A stretch of 22,644 bases of DNA from the NCBI GenBank assembly GCA_026770585.1, contig MU647268.1, forward strand, positions 5,508 to 28,151, given 5' to 3'. A model generated the notes under the pieces. That model did not search any database, was not told the DNA's origin, and worked only from the letters and a program-made list of their open reading frames with translations. This document shows, piece by piece, positions 15,959 to 22,549 of this stretch (positions are counted from its first letter, which is position 1; every line of letters begins with the position of its first letter). This stretch comes from Baffinella frigidus. Taxonomy: Eukaryota; Cryptophyceae; Cryptomonadales; Baffinellaceae. The translations under genes and the position numbers were made by a program.

Positions 15959-16002
15959 CACACGGCTTGAAAAAAAACGTCGACCCTGCACACACCGCGA
16001 GC
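15959..16002 (-). repeat. Diverged copy of TLC exon 1
   Basis: About 44 bp match exon 1 from 'gctcgcggtgtgtgcagggt' to 'caagccgtgt'. The copy lacks the ATG codons, and a run of eight T replaces GGTGTTTTT. It lies on the far side of the secreted-protein gene, so that gene sits between exon 1 and its echo. Confidence 0.75.
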
Positions 16003-16012
16003 CGGGACGAAG

Positions 16013-16032
16013 CCAGCGAGTCGACTCGCTGG
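16013..16032. repeat. 20-bp perfect palindrome
   Basis: It reads CCAGCGAG TCGA CTCGCTGG, followed by a second TCGACTCGCTGGTTTCT half. Confidence 0.7.
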
Positions 16033-16145
16033 TTTCTCGACTCGCTGGTTTCTTCCCGGCCAAATAGAGGGGGGGGCTAGGTACATGAACGTCTCCAAGG
16101 CGGGGAGGCAGGCTGAGTGCTGGTACAAGGGCACGTCATTTTTTT

Positions 16146-16387
16146 GGACTCAGTGCTCCGCCGCTCTTTCTGTCGGCAGTAGCAGGGTCTGCGTGTACGT
16201 GTCCTCGCATCATTCACGCACCGCAGTTGGAATGGTCCGCAGAATCCTATCGGTAAGTAGGCATTGGTCTACCGTGGGGTCCTAGCTAGGGCGGTATGTT
16301 CTATGGATTTCGAGGTGACAGGATGTCAGGAAACGTACAGGCTGGCCCAGCTTCTGCCGACAGAAAGAGCGGCTGAGCACTGAGTCC
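16146..16387. mobile_element. Inverted-repeat element, 34-bp TIRs
   Basis: Its ends are GGACTCAGTGCTCCGCCGCT... and ...AGCGGCTGAGCACTGAGTCC. Arms of about 34 bp have a few mismatches. It is 242 bp in all with no coding content. Confidence 0.85.
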
Positions 16388-16439
16388 CTCTCTGTCAGGT
16401 CAACCCATTTGCTGGGTTTGCCGTACATCCGGTGTTCAG

Positions 16440-16616
16440 GTACTTATCCGATATCGAATAAAAATATCCACTTTCTGCCTCCGCTAAAGTTGATTATCGC
16501 CTTGAAATTGTAACCACTTTCAATTTGACACGCCAAAGTTGTTTATTTTCAGGGTGATAATCAACTTTAGACGTGGCAGAAAGTGAATATTTTTATTCGA
16601 TATCGGAGATAAGTAC
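16440..16616. mobile_element. Inverted-repeat element, about 60-bp TIRs
   Basis: Its ends are GTACTTATCCGATATCGAAT and the complement ending at 16616. Arms of about 60 bp include 'aaaaatatccactttctgcc'. The AT-rich centre carries a second CAAAGTTG / CAACTTT pairing. Confidence 0.9.
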
Positions 16617-16672
16617 GGTGCGAATCAGCAAACCCTGAAGAGCTCAAAGGAGGCAGCCTGCATGTACCTGCG

Positions 16673-17014
16673 CAGGGGTTGCTCGTGAGTAAGGACACAC
16701 ACCGCCCTAGGATCCTAGAGTACAGGTACAGGGGTTGCTCGAAATGAAGGACACTCCGCCCCTCGGATGGTGACATGCTCCTAGGACAGGCTCAGGGGTT
16801 ACTCGAAATGATGGACACGCACCGCCCCTACAGGGTTACTTCGCTCATGCGAAAACGCCCCCCCCCAGGACCCTACAGTAGGCCTATGCCTAGGGGCCTA
16901 TGGTGGTCCTAGGGGGGGGGGCGGTTTCTTGTGAGCGAGGTACCCCTGTACGGTGATGCTATTCTTTTAGGAAAGGCGCAGGGGTTGCTCGACATGAAGG
17001 ACACGCACCGCCCC
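16673..17014 (+). repeat. Four dispersed copies of CAGGGGTTGCTCGAAATGAAG unit
   Basis: Copies start at about 16673, 16729, 16792 and 16979, each about 36 bp and ending in CACACCGCCCC-like sequence. They resemble the left end of the complete element at 17368-17488 and may be solo ends or deletion relics of that family. Confidence 0.75.
16831..16948 (+). mobile_element. MITE family 2, copy a
   Basis: Its ends are CAGGGTTACTTCGCTCATGC and GTGAGCGAGGTACCCCTG, with TA on both flanks. The core carries a C9 / G9 pair around GGCCTATGCCTAGG. It is about 118 bp. Confidence 0.9.
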
Positions 17015-17027
17015 GAGGGTGGTGCTA

Positions 17028-17216
17028 CAGGGATATCTGGGTTACAAAAATCCGGAACTTAAGAACCTGCACCGGGTTTGGGGCCCGCGTGTTCTTAATT
17101 TTGTGCAATAGGGTTGACTTGAACTCGCGTTTAGTCAACCCGCAGGTAGTAATTTAAGAAAACGGACAACCGACCGAGGCTCGACCAAGGGTGTTCTTGT
17201 AGCCTGGATATCCCTG
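17028..17216. mobile_element. Inverted-repeat element with CAGGGATATC ends
   Basis: Its ends are CAGGGATATCTGGGTTAC and GTAGCCTGGATATCCCTG, flanked by TA. Inside are GTTGACTT...AGTCAAC and AACTTAAGAA / TTCTTAA pairings. It shares the CAGGG start and TA flanks with families 2 and 3 but no interior. Confidence 0.8.
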
Positions 17217-17218
17217 TA

Positions 17219-17360
17219 TGCTACGTTGGTGTTCCTGTGGGGGGGGGCGTGTGTTTAAATTTGAGTGACCTCTATAACCCTAGGACCACCCTAGGGTCCT
17301 AGATACGCCCACATGTACAGTAGTGTGCGTGTGTGTTCTGAAATTCCAGGTACCCCTGTA
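17219..17360. mobile_element. Decayed family 2-like element
   Basis: It has a clear right end (AGGTACCCCTG before TA at 17359-17360) and a CCTAGGACCACCCTAGGGTCC core. The left end is not recognisable. Confidence 0.45.
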
Positions 17361-17367
17361 CAGTGTA

Positions 17368-17488
17368 CAGGAGTTACTCGAAAGTAAGGCCCCCCACGCC
17401 GTAGGAATCTACAGTGCATGAAGCCTATACCTGTGGGTCTAGGACCGCCTTACGAGCGGCGGCAAACCTTATTTTCGAGTAACCCCTG
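17368..17488. mobile_element. MITE family 3
   Basis: Its ends are CAGGAGTTACTCGAAA and TTTCGAGTAACCCCTG, flanked by TA. Its interior CCTACAG/CCTAGG vocabulary resembles families 1 and 2. Confidence 0.8.
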
Positions 17489-17561
17489 TAAGCACACCTC
17501 TCTCTCAAGTGCACCATACGCACACCCGCACCCCCCCCACACCCGCCACCACGCACAGTAT

Positions 17562-17661
17562 CCCTCAAGTGCCCAGTAGAGGCTCGTACGCCCTACGGTA
17601 GGGCCCTAGGACCTGCCTAGGGCGAGTTAGGGTGAATATTCGCCCTATGGGCACTTGCGGG
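17562..17661 (-). mobile_element. MITE family 1, copy 4 (opposite orientation)
   Basis: Its ends are CCCTCAAGTGCCCAG and GGGCACTTGCGGG, flanked by AT on both sides. The asymmetric core (CGTACGCCCTACGGTAGGGC, then CCTAGG) is reversed relative to copies 1-3. It is the most diverged copy. Confidence 0.8.
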
Positions 17662-17686
17662 ATAAATCCACGCCGGCGACTCCCAC

Positions 17687-17803
17687 ACGGGTACCTCGCT
17701 CATAAGAAAGCGCCTCCCCCTAGGACCCTACAGTAGCCTTATGGCTGAAGCCCTATGGTGGTCCTAGGGGGGCGGGCGGTTTCTTATGAGCGAGGCACCC
17801 CTG
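17687..17803 (+). mobile_element. MITE family 2, copy b
   Basis: The left end is eroded (cacgGGTACCTCGCTCATAAG); the right end GAGCGAGGCACCCCTG is followed by TA. Confidence 0.8.
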
Positions 17804-17809
17804 TACTGC

Positions 17810-17892
17810 AGGACCCTAGGGGGGTAGGCCTATGCCTAGGGCCCTATGGTGGTCCTATGGGGGGGCAGTTTCTTATGCGCGAGGCACCCCTG
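17810..17892 (+). mobile_element. MITE family 2, copy c (left end missing)
   Basis: It begins within the core (GGACCCTAGGGGGG) directly after copy b and ends GCGAGGCACCCCTG-TA. This suggests head-to-tail deletion or template switching between two copies. Confidence 0.75.
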
Positions 17893-17984
17893 TAAGCGGG
17901 GTCTCACACGGGACAGCGACTCCACACACGCGACAGCCTCTCACGCAACAACCTTCACTGGTCCTGCGTACAACGACAGGCGGA

Positions 17985-18200
17985 CTATGCCGTCTCCTCT
18001 GCCTCCGCGTCCCCGTCTGCGCCCCCCTCTGCCTCTGCCGCCGGCGCCGCCTCTTCCTCCCCACCCTCCTCCCCACCCTCCTCCCCACCCTCCTCCCCAC
18101 CCTCCTCCCCACCCTCCTCCCCACCCTCCTCCCCGCCCTCCTCCCCGCCCTCCTCCGCAGGGGGTTCCAAGGAGTCAGCCGTCGCCTGGTACTCCTCGGC
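17985..18200 (-). CDS. Coiled-coil gene, last exon (acidic tail, stop)
   Basis: It holds 71 codons and TAG at 17985-17987. The acceptor is 'cacactgcgcag'. It starts AEEYQATADSLEPPAEEGG, then the 12-bp minisatellite-encoded E-E-G-G array, then an Ala/Glu/Asp tail ending A-E-A-E-E-T-A. The echo of its 5' end at 18572-18601 supports the acceptor. Confidence 0.8.
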   Translation of the reverse strand, partial: AEEYQATADSLEPPAEEGGEEGGEEGGEEGGEEGGEEGGEEGGEEGGEEEAAPAAEAEGGADGDAEAEETA

Positions 18201-21200
18201 CTGCGCAGTGTGTTGGGGGTTTAGGTTTGGAGGTTTGGAGTTTAGGGTTCAGTGTGTTTGGTGTTTAGGTTCTAGGGTTTTAGGGGTTTTAGGTATTTCG
18301 GGGTTTAGGGTGAGAGTGGTTTGGGGGTTAGGGTGTAGGGTGTAGGTTTACAGGGGTACCTCGCGCATAAGAAACTGCCCCCCCCAAGGACCCTACTGTA
18401 GGCCTATGCCTAGGGCCCTATGGTGGTCCTAGGGGGGGGGGCGGTTTCTTATCCCTTAAGTGACCAACGGGCGAATAATCGCCCGTGGAAGCCCTAGGCA
18501 GGTCCTAGGGCCCTACGGTAGGGCGTATGAGCCTACTGGTCACTTAAGGGATAAGTGAGGTACCCCTGTAGGGAATCCGATGTCGCATGGTACTCCTCCG
18601 CCTAGCTCGTTTTTGTTTAGGGTTTAGGGTTGGGTTGCGGTTCCGCTCGGTACACCACGGAGGACACTCTAAAAGTCAATTATTGGGTTAGTTTTTAGGA
18701 AACACGCCTAGTCAGCAATTTTTGGTCACGTTACACCGGATATCCGGGGCTGGGGTTCTCCGTAGTCTTTTGAGTGGAGGGTTTAGGGTTTTGGGGTGTC
18801 AGGGGTTTAGGGTTTGTCGCCTGGCGCGACCGCGTGATGGAACCCCCACGCTTGGAGCACTACAGGGGTACCTCGCTCATAAGAAAACGCCCCCCCCGAA
18901 GACCACGACAGGGCCCTAGGCATAGGCCTACTGTAGGGTCCTAGGGGGAGGCGCTTTCTTGTGAGCGAGGTACCCCTGTATCCCACGCTACATGTAGTCC
19001 GCACAAAGCGAGGGGCGTCAGATGAAGCCCGAGGGGCGTGAGATGACGGAAGCGAGGGGCCTCCGATGATGAGGCGGGCAGGGTCCCTGGGGATGTCTTC
19101 TCCGCGCGGCACACGGGGGAATACATATTCGGAACAGACTCACAGGAGAAGAGATGCGAGGAGACGCGCATGATGCACTGAAATGACGTTAGCGGCTTCA
19201 TCGAGATGACTTTACTCAACTGTGGGGGGGGAGGCCTCCCCTCCCACCAGTTGAGAAACCGCCCCCCCCCTAGGATCACCATAGGACCCTAGGCATAGGG
19301 CTGCTGGAGGGCCCTAGGGGGAGGCGGTTTCTTGTGAGCGAGGTACCCCTGTATGGGAGGGGGGGCAGCACCTGCGTTGTCTTCTCTTCAGCCGCCGCCT
19401 TGAACTCCTCCGACACCAGATCCATCTGCGAATGGCACATTTGGCGTCAGGGAACGCACCCAGGGAATCGAAACTCCTCCGACACCAGATCCATCTACAG
19501 GAGCACATGCGGCGTCAGAGAATGCACCGCGGAAATCAAGACTGGGTCCTGCCGAAAGCCAGTAACGACCACTGATACAACACGATTCTGTCAACTCCTC
19601 GAACACTAGACCCATCTGCGAACGTCACATTGGGGAATGCACCCAGGGAATCGAGGCGATTCGGCGTCAGGGAATGCACCCGGGGAATCGAGGCTGCGTC
19701 CCACCGACGGGCAGCAACAACCACACGTACAAAATTGTTCTTTGAGTTTTCGGGGGCCTTTGGGGAGGGCAATTTCAGAAACCCTCGGGTTCAGGGTGTC
19801 AGGTTCAGGGTGTAGGGTTCAGGGTGTAGGGAGGACCCTCTTGGCGACCACCTCTTGGGCGTGCGCGTTGGCGACGTCCAGCGCCTTGTTCACCTTCTAG
19901 GGTCTAGAGTCTAGGGCCAAGGGTTTGGTTTCTAGTTTCTGGTTTCTGGTTTCGGATTTCGGGGCTCTGTTCTAGGGCATAGGGTGTACGTTTTGGGGGG
20001 GGGTTCAAAAGACCTTCTTCGCGACCACCTCCTGGGCGTGCGCGTTGGCGACGTCCATCGCCTTGTTCGCGTTCGCGATCATCGCCTCGGCCTCCTTCAC
20101 CTGCGCCCATTGGTATGACGCGAGACCAGAATCAATCGAACGCGCGGTTTTGTGGTATCGTACGGGTGTGGTTGCGACGTCAAGCGCCATCATCACATCC
20201 GCCTCCTTCACCTCCTGGGTTGGGAGTTTGCTGGATTTGCGGTGGGGTTTGGGGTTAGGGGTTTGGGGGGCGGGGGGGGTTGGTTAGGGGTTTGGGTTTT
20301 GGGGTTAGGGGTTTGGGGGTTTATGGGTTTTGGGTTAGAGTTTACGGGTTTTGGGTTAAGGGTTTAGGGTTTGCGCCTCTGTACAATCATACAATGCGTG
20401 TATTTACGCGCTCACACACCCACGGGTACGGCTCGTAAACGCCAGGCAGACGGGAAACAGCTGCCCCTGCCAACGAGGTTCTGCTGGAAGAGCAGCACTT
20501 TCGTCTTGAACGATAACTGAATCAGTCCCCTCTTCAGCGTTTTCATGTAATTAGAAGGCCTAAGTAAATTTACTATGCCCTTACTAATTTCTCCCACTCC
20601 CATTGAAAAGGACCTGATTCAGTTATCTTCCGAGATGAACTTGCTGGCTCTGCCTCAGTCGGGTTGGCTGACTATTCTCAAGGTGGCATGCTAGGTGTCT
20701 ATCCGATCAACGAACGCTACTTTCAACACTACAGACACACAAATGATCAAGTGATATTTCTCGGTGGCCATCTTTGCGAAACCTGCCCTACAAGGATCAG
20801 GAGTGAGAAAGGACCTTCTCGTTGGCCTCGACGATGCCCGCCTCGGCCGTCTTGTGCTGCCCCCACCGTCCTCTAACCCTCGCGGTATAAAACAACAGGA
20901 ATCAAGAGCGATAAGCCCCAAACCAGGCCATGCCGCTCCTTCATCACTTCAGGGTTCAGTGTTCATGGTTCAGTGTTCATGGTTCAGTGTTGAGTGTTGA
21001 GTGTTGAATGTTTAGGGTTTAGAGGCGGGCGGCACCTTCTCGTTGGCCTCGACGATGCCCGCCTCGGCCGTCTTGTGCTGCTCCCACCCGTTCTGGATCA
21101 GCGCCACCGACTCCTGCTGCAGCTGCATCGCCTGTTGGAAGGAGCACTCGTGTTTAGGGTTTGGGGGCTGTGGTCTAGGGTCTAGGGTCTAGGGTCTAGG

Positions 21201-22544
21201 ATCTAGGGTCGAGGGTCTAGGGTCTGGGGTCTGGGGTTTAGGGTCTAGAGTGTAAGGTCTAGGGTCGGGTGTAGGGTTTAAGGTATCCCAGACGTTCTGG
21301 ATGAGCGCCGCTGACTCCTTCTGCAGCTGCATCGCCTGTTGAAAGGAGCACTCGTGTTTAGGGTGTGGGGGCTAGGGTGTAGGGTGTAGGGTGTAGGGTG
21401 TAGGGTGTAGGGTGTAGGGTGTAGGGTGTAGGGTGTAGGGTGTAGGATGTAGGATGTAGGGTGTAGGGTGTAGGGTTTAAGGTATCCCAGCCGATCTGGA
21501 TGAGCGCCGCTGACTCCTTCTGCAGCTGCATCGCCTGCGGGACGCATTGAGGGTTTAGGTTGTGGGGCGTTTGGTTTAGGGTTAAGGGTGTGGGGTGTTG
21601 GGTTTAGGGTTTAGGGTGTGGGGTGTTGGGTTTAGGGTTTAGGGTTTAGGGTTAAGGGTCATGGCCTGCGGGATGCAGCACGCTGGTTTAAGGGTTGAGG
21701 GTTGAGGGTTGAGGGTTGAGGACTGAGGGTTTGGGTGTTGGGTGTAGGGTGTTGCAGAAGCAGGAACACTCGGTTCTGGTCTCGAGATAAATCGAGAAGA
21801 GGAAACAGAACAAGGGCCAAGGAGGGCCGGACGCACTTTCTAGCTCTGTCTCATTCTATTTGGGCTCACCAATCTGGCGAGCCCGGGATGTTTTGATTCT
21901 TTTCCACTCCAAAGTTGACGAATTTGAACTGGAAATCCAGCATGTCAACTTGAGAACAGTCTGTCAGTCAACGCGAGTGACCACGCCAAGAGTTTAGGAA
22001 GGGGTCGCCAAAAGTCAATTCCTCCTCAAGGCAGGGGTTTCAAAGGTTAACATGCGTACCCTGGTACACAATCAAAACCCCAACCCCCTCGTCGAATCTG
22101 GCGAGTGAGGCAGAGCTAGAGCTTCTTTTTCTGCTCCTGCGCCGCGCTACGACCAGATGGAAAGGCGCCGGGGCGGAGCACTGCTCCTGCGGGGGGCAGG
22201 CTACGTGGCGTTAAGTTACGCGCATAACTTAAGCCTCGCGCCTGGCCCAGCGCTCCGCTCCATGCGAGTGAAATCAAGAAGAAGAAGAAGAAGAAGGAGG
22301 GGCAAGGAGTTCTTGCACGGTCGTACAAGAACTCCCTCTAACCAGGAAGGATCCGTACACGAACTCCCTCCAACCACGAAGTATATTCCTCTTAATTGTG
22401 TCATAAAATTCTTTTCTAGAAGGCGAGTACCTTCTTGTTCTCCTCCCGGGCAGCGATGCGCTCCATGCGCGCAAGCATGTGCTGCTTGTGCGCAAAGTCG
22501 ATCCGCTCGTGCGGCGTCATCTCCACCACCACTGGCTCCTCCTC
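17985..22544 (-). CDS. 3' part of a coiled-coil-like protein with acidic Gly-Glu tail (5' end outside window)
   Basis: Five exons, 3' to 5' on the map: 17985-18200, 19372-19425, 20014-20100, 21036-21131, 22431-22544. They sum to 564 nt: 187 codons plus TAG. All junctions are GT..AG and phase 0. The chain is Ala/Glu/Lys/Gln-rich with few Gly or Pro until the last exon (for example HKQHMLARMERIAAREENKK, HKTAEAGIVEANEK, VKEAEAMIANANKAMD), as expected for a long alpha-helix or coiled coil. It ends in about eight E-E-G-G repeats and an acidic Ala/Glu tail. I do not recognise the family; a cytoskeletal or scaffold role would be a guess. Some exons may be missing between those found, and alternative use of the duplicated exon ends is possible. 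Confidence 0.7.
18057..18156 (-). repeat. 12-bp coding minisatellite (E-E-G-G)n
   Basis: About eight units of CCTCCTCCCCAC (plus strand) encode Glu-Glu-Gly-Gly. The last units carry a C-to-G change (CCCGCC) that is silent. Copy number is likely to vary. Confidence 0.9.
18205..18350. repeat. Degenerate GGTTTAGG minisatellite
   Basis: It consists of irregular TTTAGGG-like units filling the intron 5' of the last exon; further pieces lie at 18614-18640. Confidence 0.85.
18351..18568 (+). mobile_element. MITE family 2, copy d, interrupted by MITE family 1
   Basis: Its ends are CAGGGGTACCTCGCGCATAA and AAGTGAGGTACCCCTG with TA flanks. The right arm is split by the 98-bp element at 18453-18550. 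Taking that element and one AT out gives a right arm of the same length as the other family 2 copies. Confidence 0.95.
18453..18550 (+). mobile_element. MITE family 1, copy 3 (nested)
   Basis: It is 98 bp, CCCTTAAGTGACC to GGTCACTTAAGGG, flanked by AT on each side. The TIR changes GGCC to GACC/GGTC in a compensating way. The core matches copies 1 and 2. Confidence 0.95.
18572..18601 (-). repeat. Echo of last coiled-coil exon, 5' part with acceptor
   Basis: It encodes A-E-E-Y-H-A-T-S-D-S after 'agctag', against A-E-E-Y-Q-A-T-A-D-S in the exon. It lies upstream, directly next to the MITE at 18351-18568. Confidence 0.8.
18863..18978 (-). mobile_element. MITE family 2, copy e (core inverted)
   Basis: It has complete CAGGGGTACCTCGCTCATAA and GTGAGCGAGGTACCCCTG ends and TA flanks. 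The internal GGGCCCTAGGCATAGGCC order is the reverse of copies a, b and d. Confidence 0.9.
18985..19110. repeat. Short tandem units 'cgaggggcgtcagatga'
   Basis: Three or four diverged units of about 22 bp ('cgaggggcgt', 'gatgaagcc') lie in a coiled-coil gene intron. I see nothing else here. Confidence 0.6.
19254..19351 (-). mobile_element. MITE family 2, copy f (one end truncated)
   Basis: The right end GTGAGCGAGGTACCCCTG-TA is intact; on the left only AGAAACCGCCCCCCCC remains. It ends 21 bp before the exon at 19372. Confidence 0.85.
19372..19425 (-). CDS. Coiled-coil gene, fourth visible exon
   Basis: It holds 18 codons, MDLVSEEFKAAAEEKTTQ, phase 0/0. The acceptor is 'cattcgcag' and the donor GTGCTG. 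Two echoes of its 5' end lie upstream. Confidence 0.75.
19471..19494 (-). repeat. Echo of exon 19372-19425, 5' part (1)
   Basis: It reads 'atggatctggtgtcggagga' after 'cctgtag', identical to the exon over 24 bp. Confidence 0.85.
19593..19615 (-). repeat. Echo of exon 19372-19425, 5' part (2)
   Basis: It reads 'atgggtctagtgttcgagga' after 'ttcgcag'; it is diverged. Confidence 0.8.
19837..19893 (-). repeat. Echo of exon 20014-20100, 3' part with donor
   Basis: It encodes V-N-K-A-L-D-V-A-N-A-H-A-Q-E-V-V-A-K-R and is followed by GTCCTC where the exon has GTCTTT. Confidence 0.85.
20014..20100 (-). CDS. Coiled-coil gene, third visible exon
   Basis: It holds 29 codons, VKEAEAMIANANKAMDVANA then HAQEVVAKK, phase 0/0. 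The acceptor is 'atgggcgcag' and the donor GTCTTT is weak. Confidence 0.75.
20171..20214 (-). repeat. Composite echo of exon 20014-20100
   Basis: It encodes V-K-E-A-D-V-M-M-A-L-D-V-A: the exon start joined to its middle with about 18 bp deleted. It lies upstream of the exon. Confidence 0.75.
20225..20372. repeat. GGGTTTGGGGTTA minisatellite
   Basis: It consists of irregular G-rich telomere-like units. Similar blocks are at 19790-19830 and 19895-20005. Confidence 0.85.
20512..20627. mobile_element. Inverted-repeat element, about 17-bp arms
   Basis: Its ends are GATAACTGAATCAGTCC and GGACCTGATTCAGTTATC. The interior is AT-rich. Confidence 0.75.
20645..20720 (+). repeat. Partial copy of the CTAGCTCTGTC element family
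   Basis: The stretch 'ggctctgcctcagtcgggtt' to 'gactattctcaaggtggcat' to 'gctaggtgt' matches 13820-13880 and 14266-14325. Confidence 0.6.
20815..20869 (-). repeat. Echo of exon 21036-21131, 3' part with donor
   Basis: It encodes W-G-Q-H-K-T-A-E-A-G-I-V-E-A-N-E-K and is followed by GTCCTT. It lies downstream of the exon. Confidence 0.9.
21036..21131 (-). CDS. Coiled-coil gene, second visible exon
   Basis: It holds 32 codons, AMQLQQESVALIQNGWEQHK then TAEAGIVEANEK, phase 0/0. The acceptor is 'ctccttccaacag' and the donor GTGCCG. It is the only copy holding both exon halves; partial copies lie on both sides. Confidence 0.8.
21282..21334 (-). repeat. Echo of exon 21036-21131, 5' part with acceptor (1)
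   Basis: It encodes AMQLQKESAALIQNVWD after 'ctcctttcaacag'. It shares about 20 bp of intron upstream of the acceptor with the true exon. Confidence 0.9.
21481..21534 (-). repeat. Echo of exon 21036-21131, 5' part with acceptor (2)
   Basis: It encodes AMQLQKESAALIQIGWD after 'tcccgcag'. It ends with the same GATACC as echo 1, so these two share a breakpoint. A minimal third echo ('catcccgcaggccatgac') lies at 21659-21676. Confidence 0.9.
21841..22110 (-). mobile_element. CTAGCTCTGTC-type inverted-repeat element
   Basis: Its ends are CTAGCTCTGTCTCATTC and GTGAGGCAGAGCTAG. The interior shares 'ccaaagttgacgaattt' with the copy at 14264-14376 in inverted orientation. A further segment (about 22005-22050) matches 9896-9940 inverted. 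Confidence 0.7.
22303..22338. repeat. Small hairpin
   Basis: GGAGTTCTTG is complemented by CAAGAACTCC around 'cacggtcgta'. It is followed by a second diverged 'cacgaactccctccaacca'. It is just 3' of a GAA-repeat at 22275-22300. Confidence 0.65.
22431..22544 (-). CDS. Coiled-coil gene, first visible exon
   Basis: It holds 38 codons from E-E-E-P-V-V-V-E-M-T-P-H-E-R to REENKK, then donor GTACTC. A possible acceptor is 'gtgcag' at its 5' side. Beyond that the sequence is only the C/G homopolymer, so the exon might extend further. Confidence 0.7.
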
Positions 22545-22548
22545 CTGC

Positions 22549-22549
<1 letters not shown>

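Larger units (their letters stand above)
19426..19700. repeat. Tandem units 'ggcgtcagggaatgcaccca' in intron
   Basis: Four copies of a roughly 30-bp segment (GGCGTCAGGGAAYGCACCC, then GGGAATCGA) alternate with the exon echoes, so echo and intron sequence were duplicated together. Confidence 0.8.
21155..21770. repeat. GGGTCTA / GGGTGTA / GGGTTGA blocks between exon echoes
   Basis: Each spacer between echoes is its own nearly homogeneous 7-mer array: GGGTCTA at 21170-21275, GGGTGTA at 21370-21475, mixed at 21545-21655 and GGGTTGA at 21690-21730. Confidence 0.9.

Noticed and set aside
17846-18268. Pro-rich frame on the plus strand (PPHPPP repeats)
   Set aside because: It is the antisense shadow of the E-E-G-G array. 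The minus strand has the acceptor, the phase-0 join and the echo.
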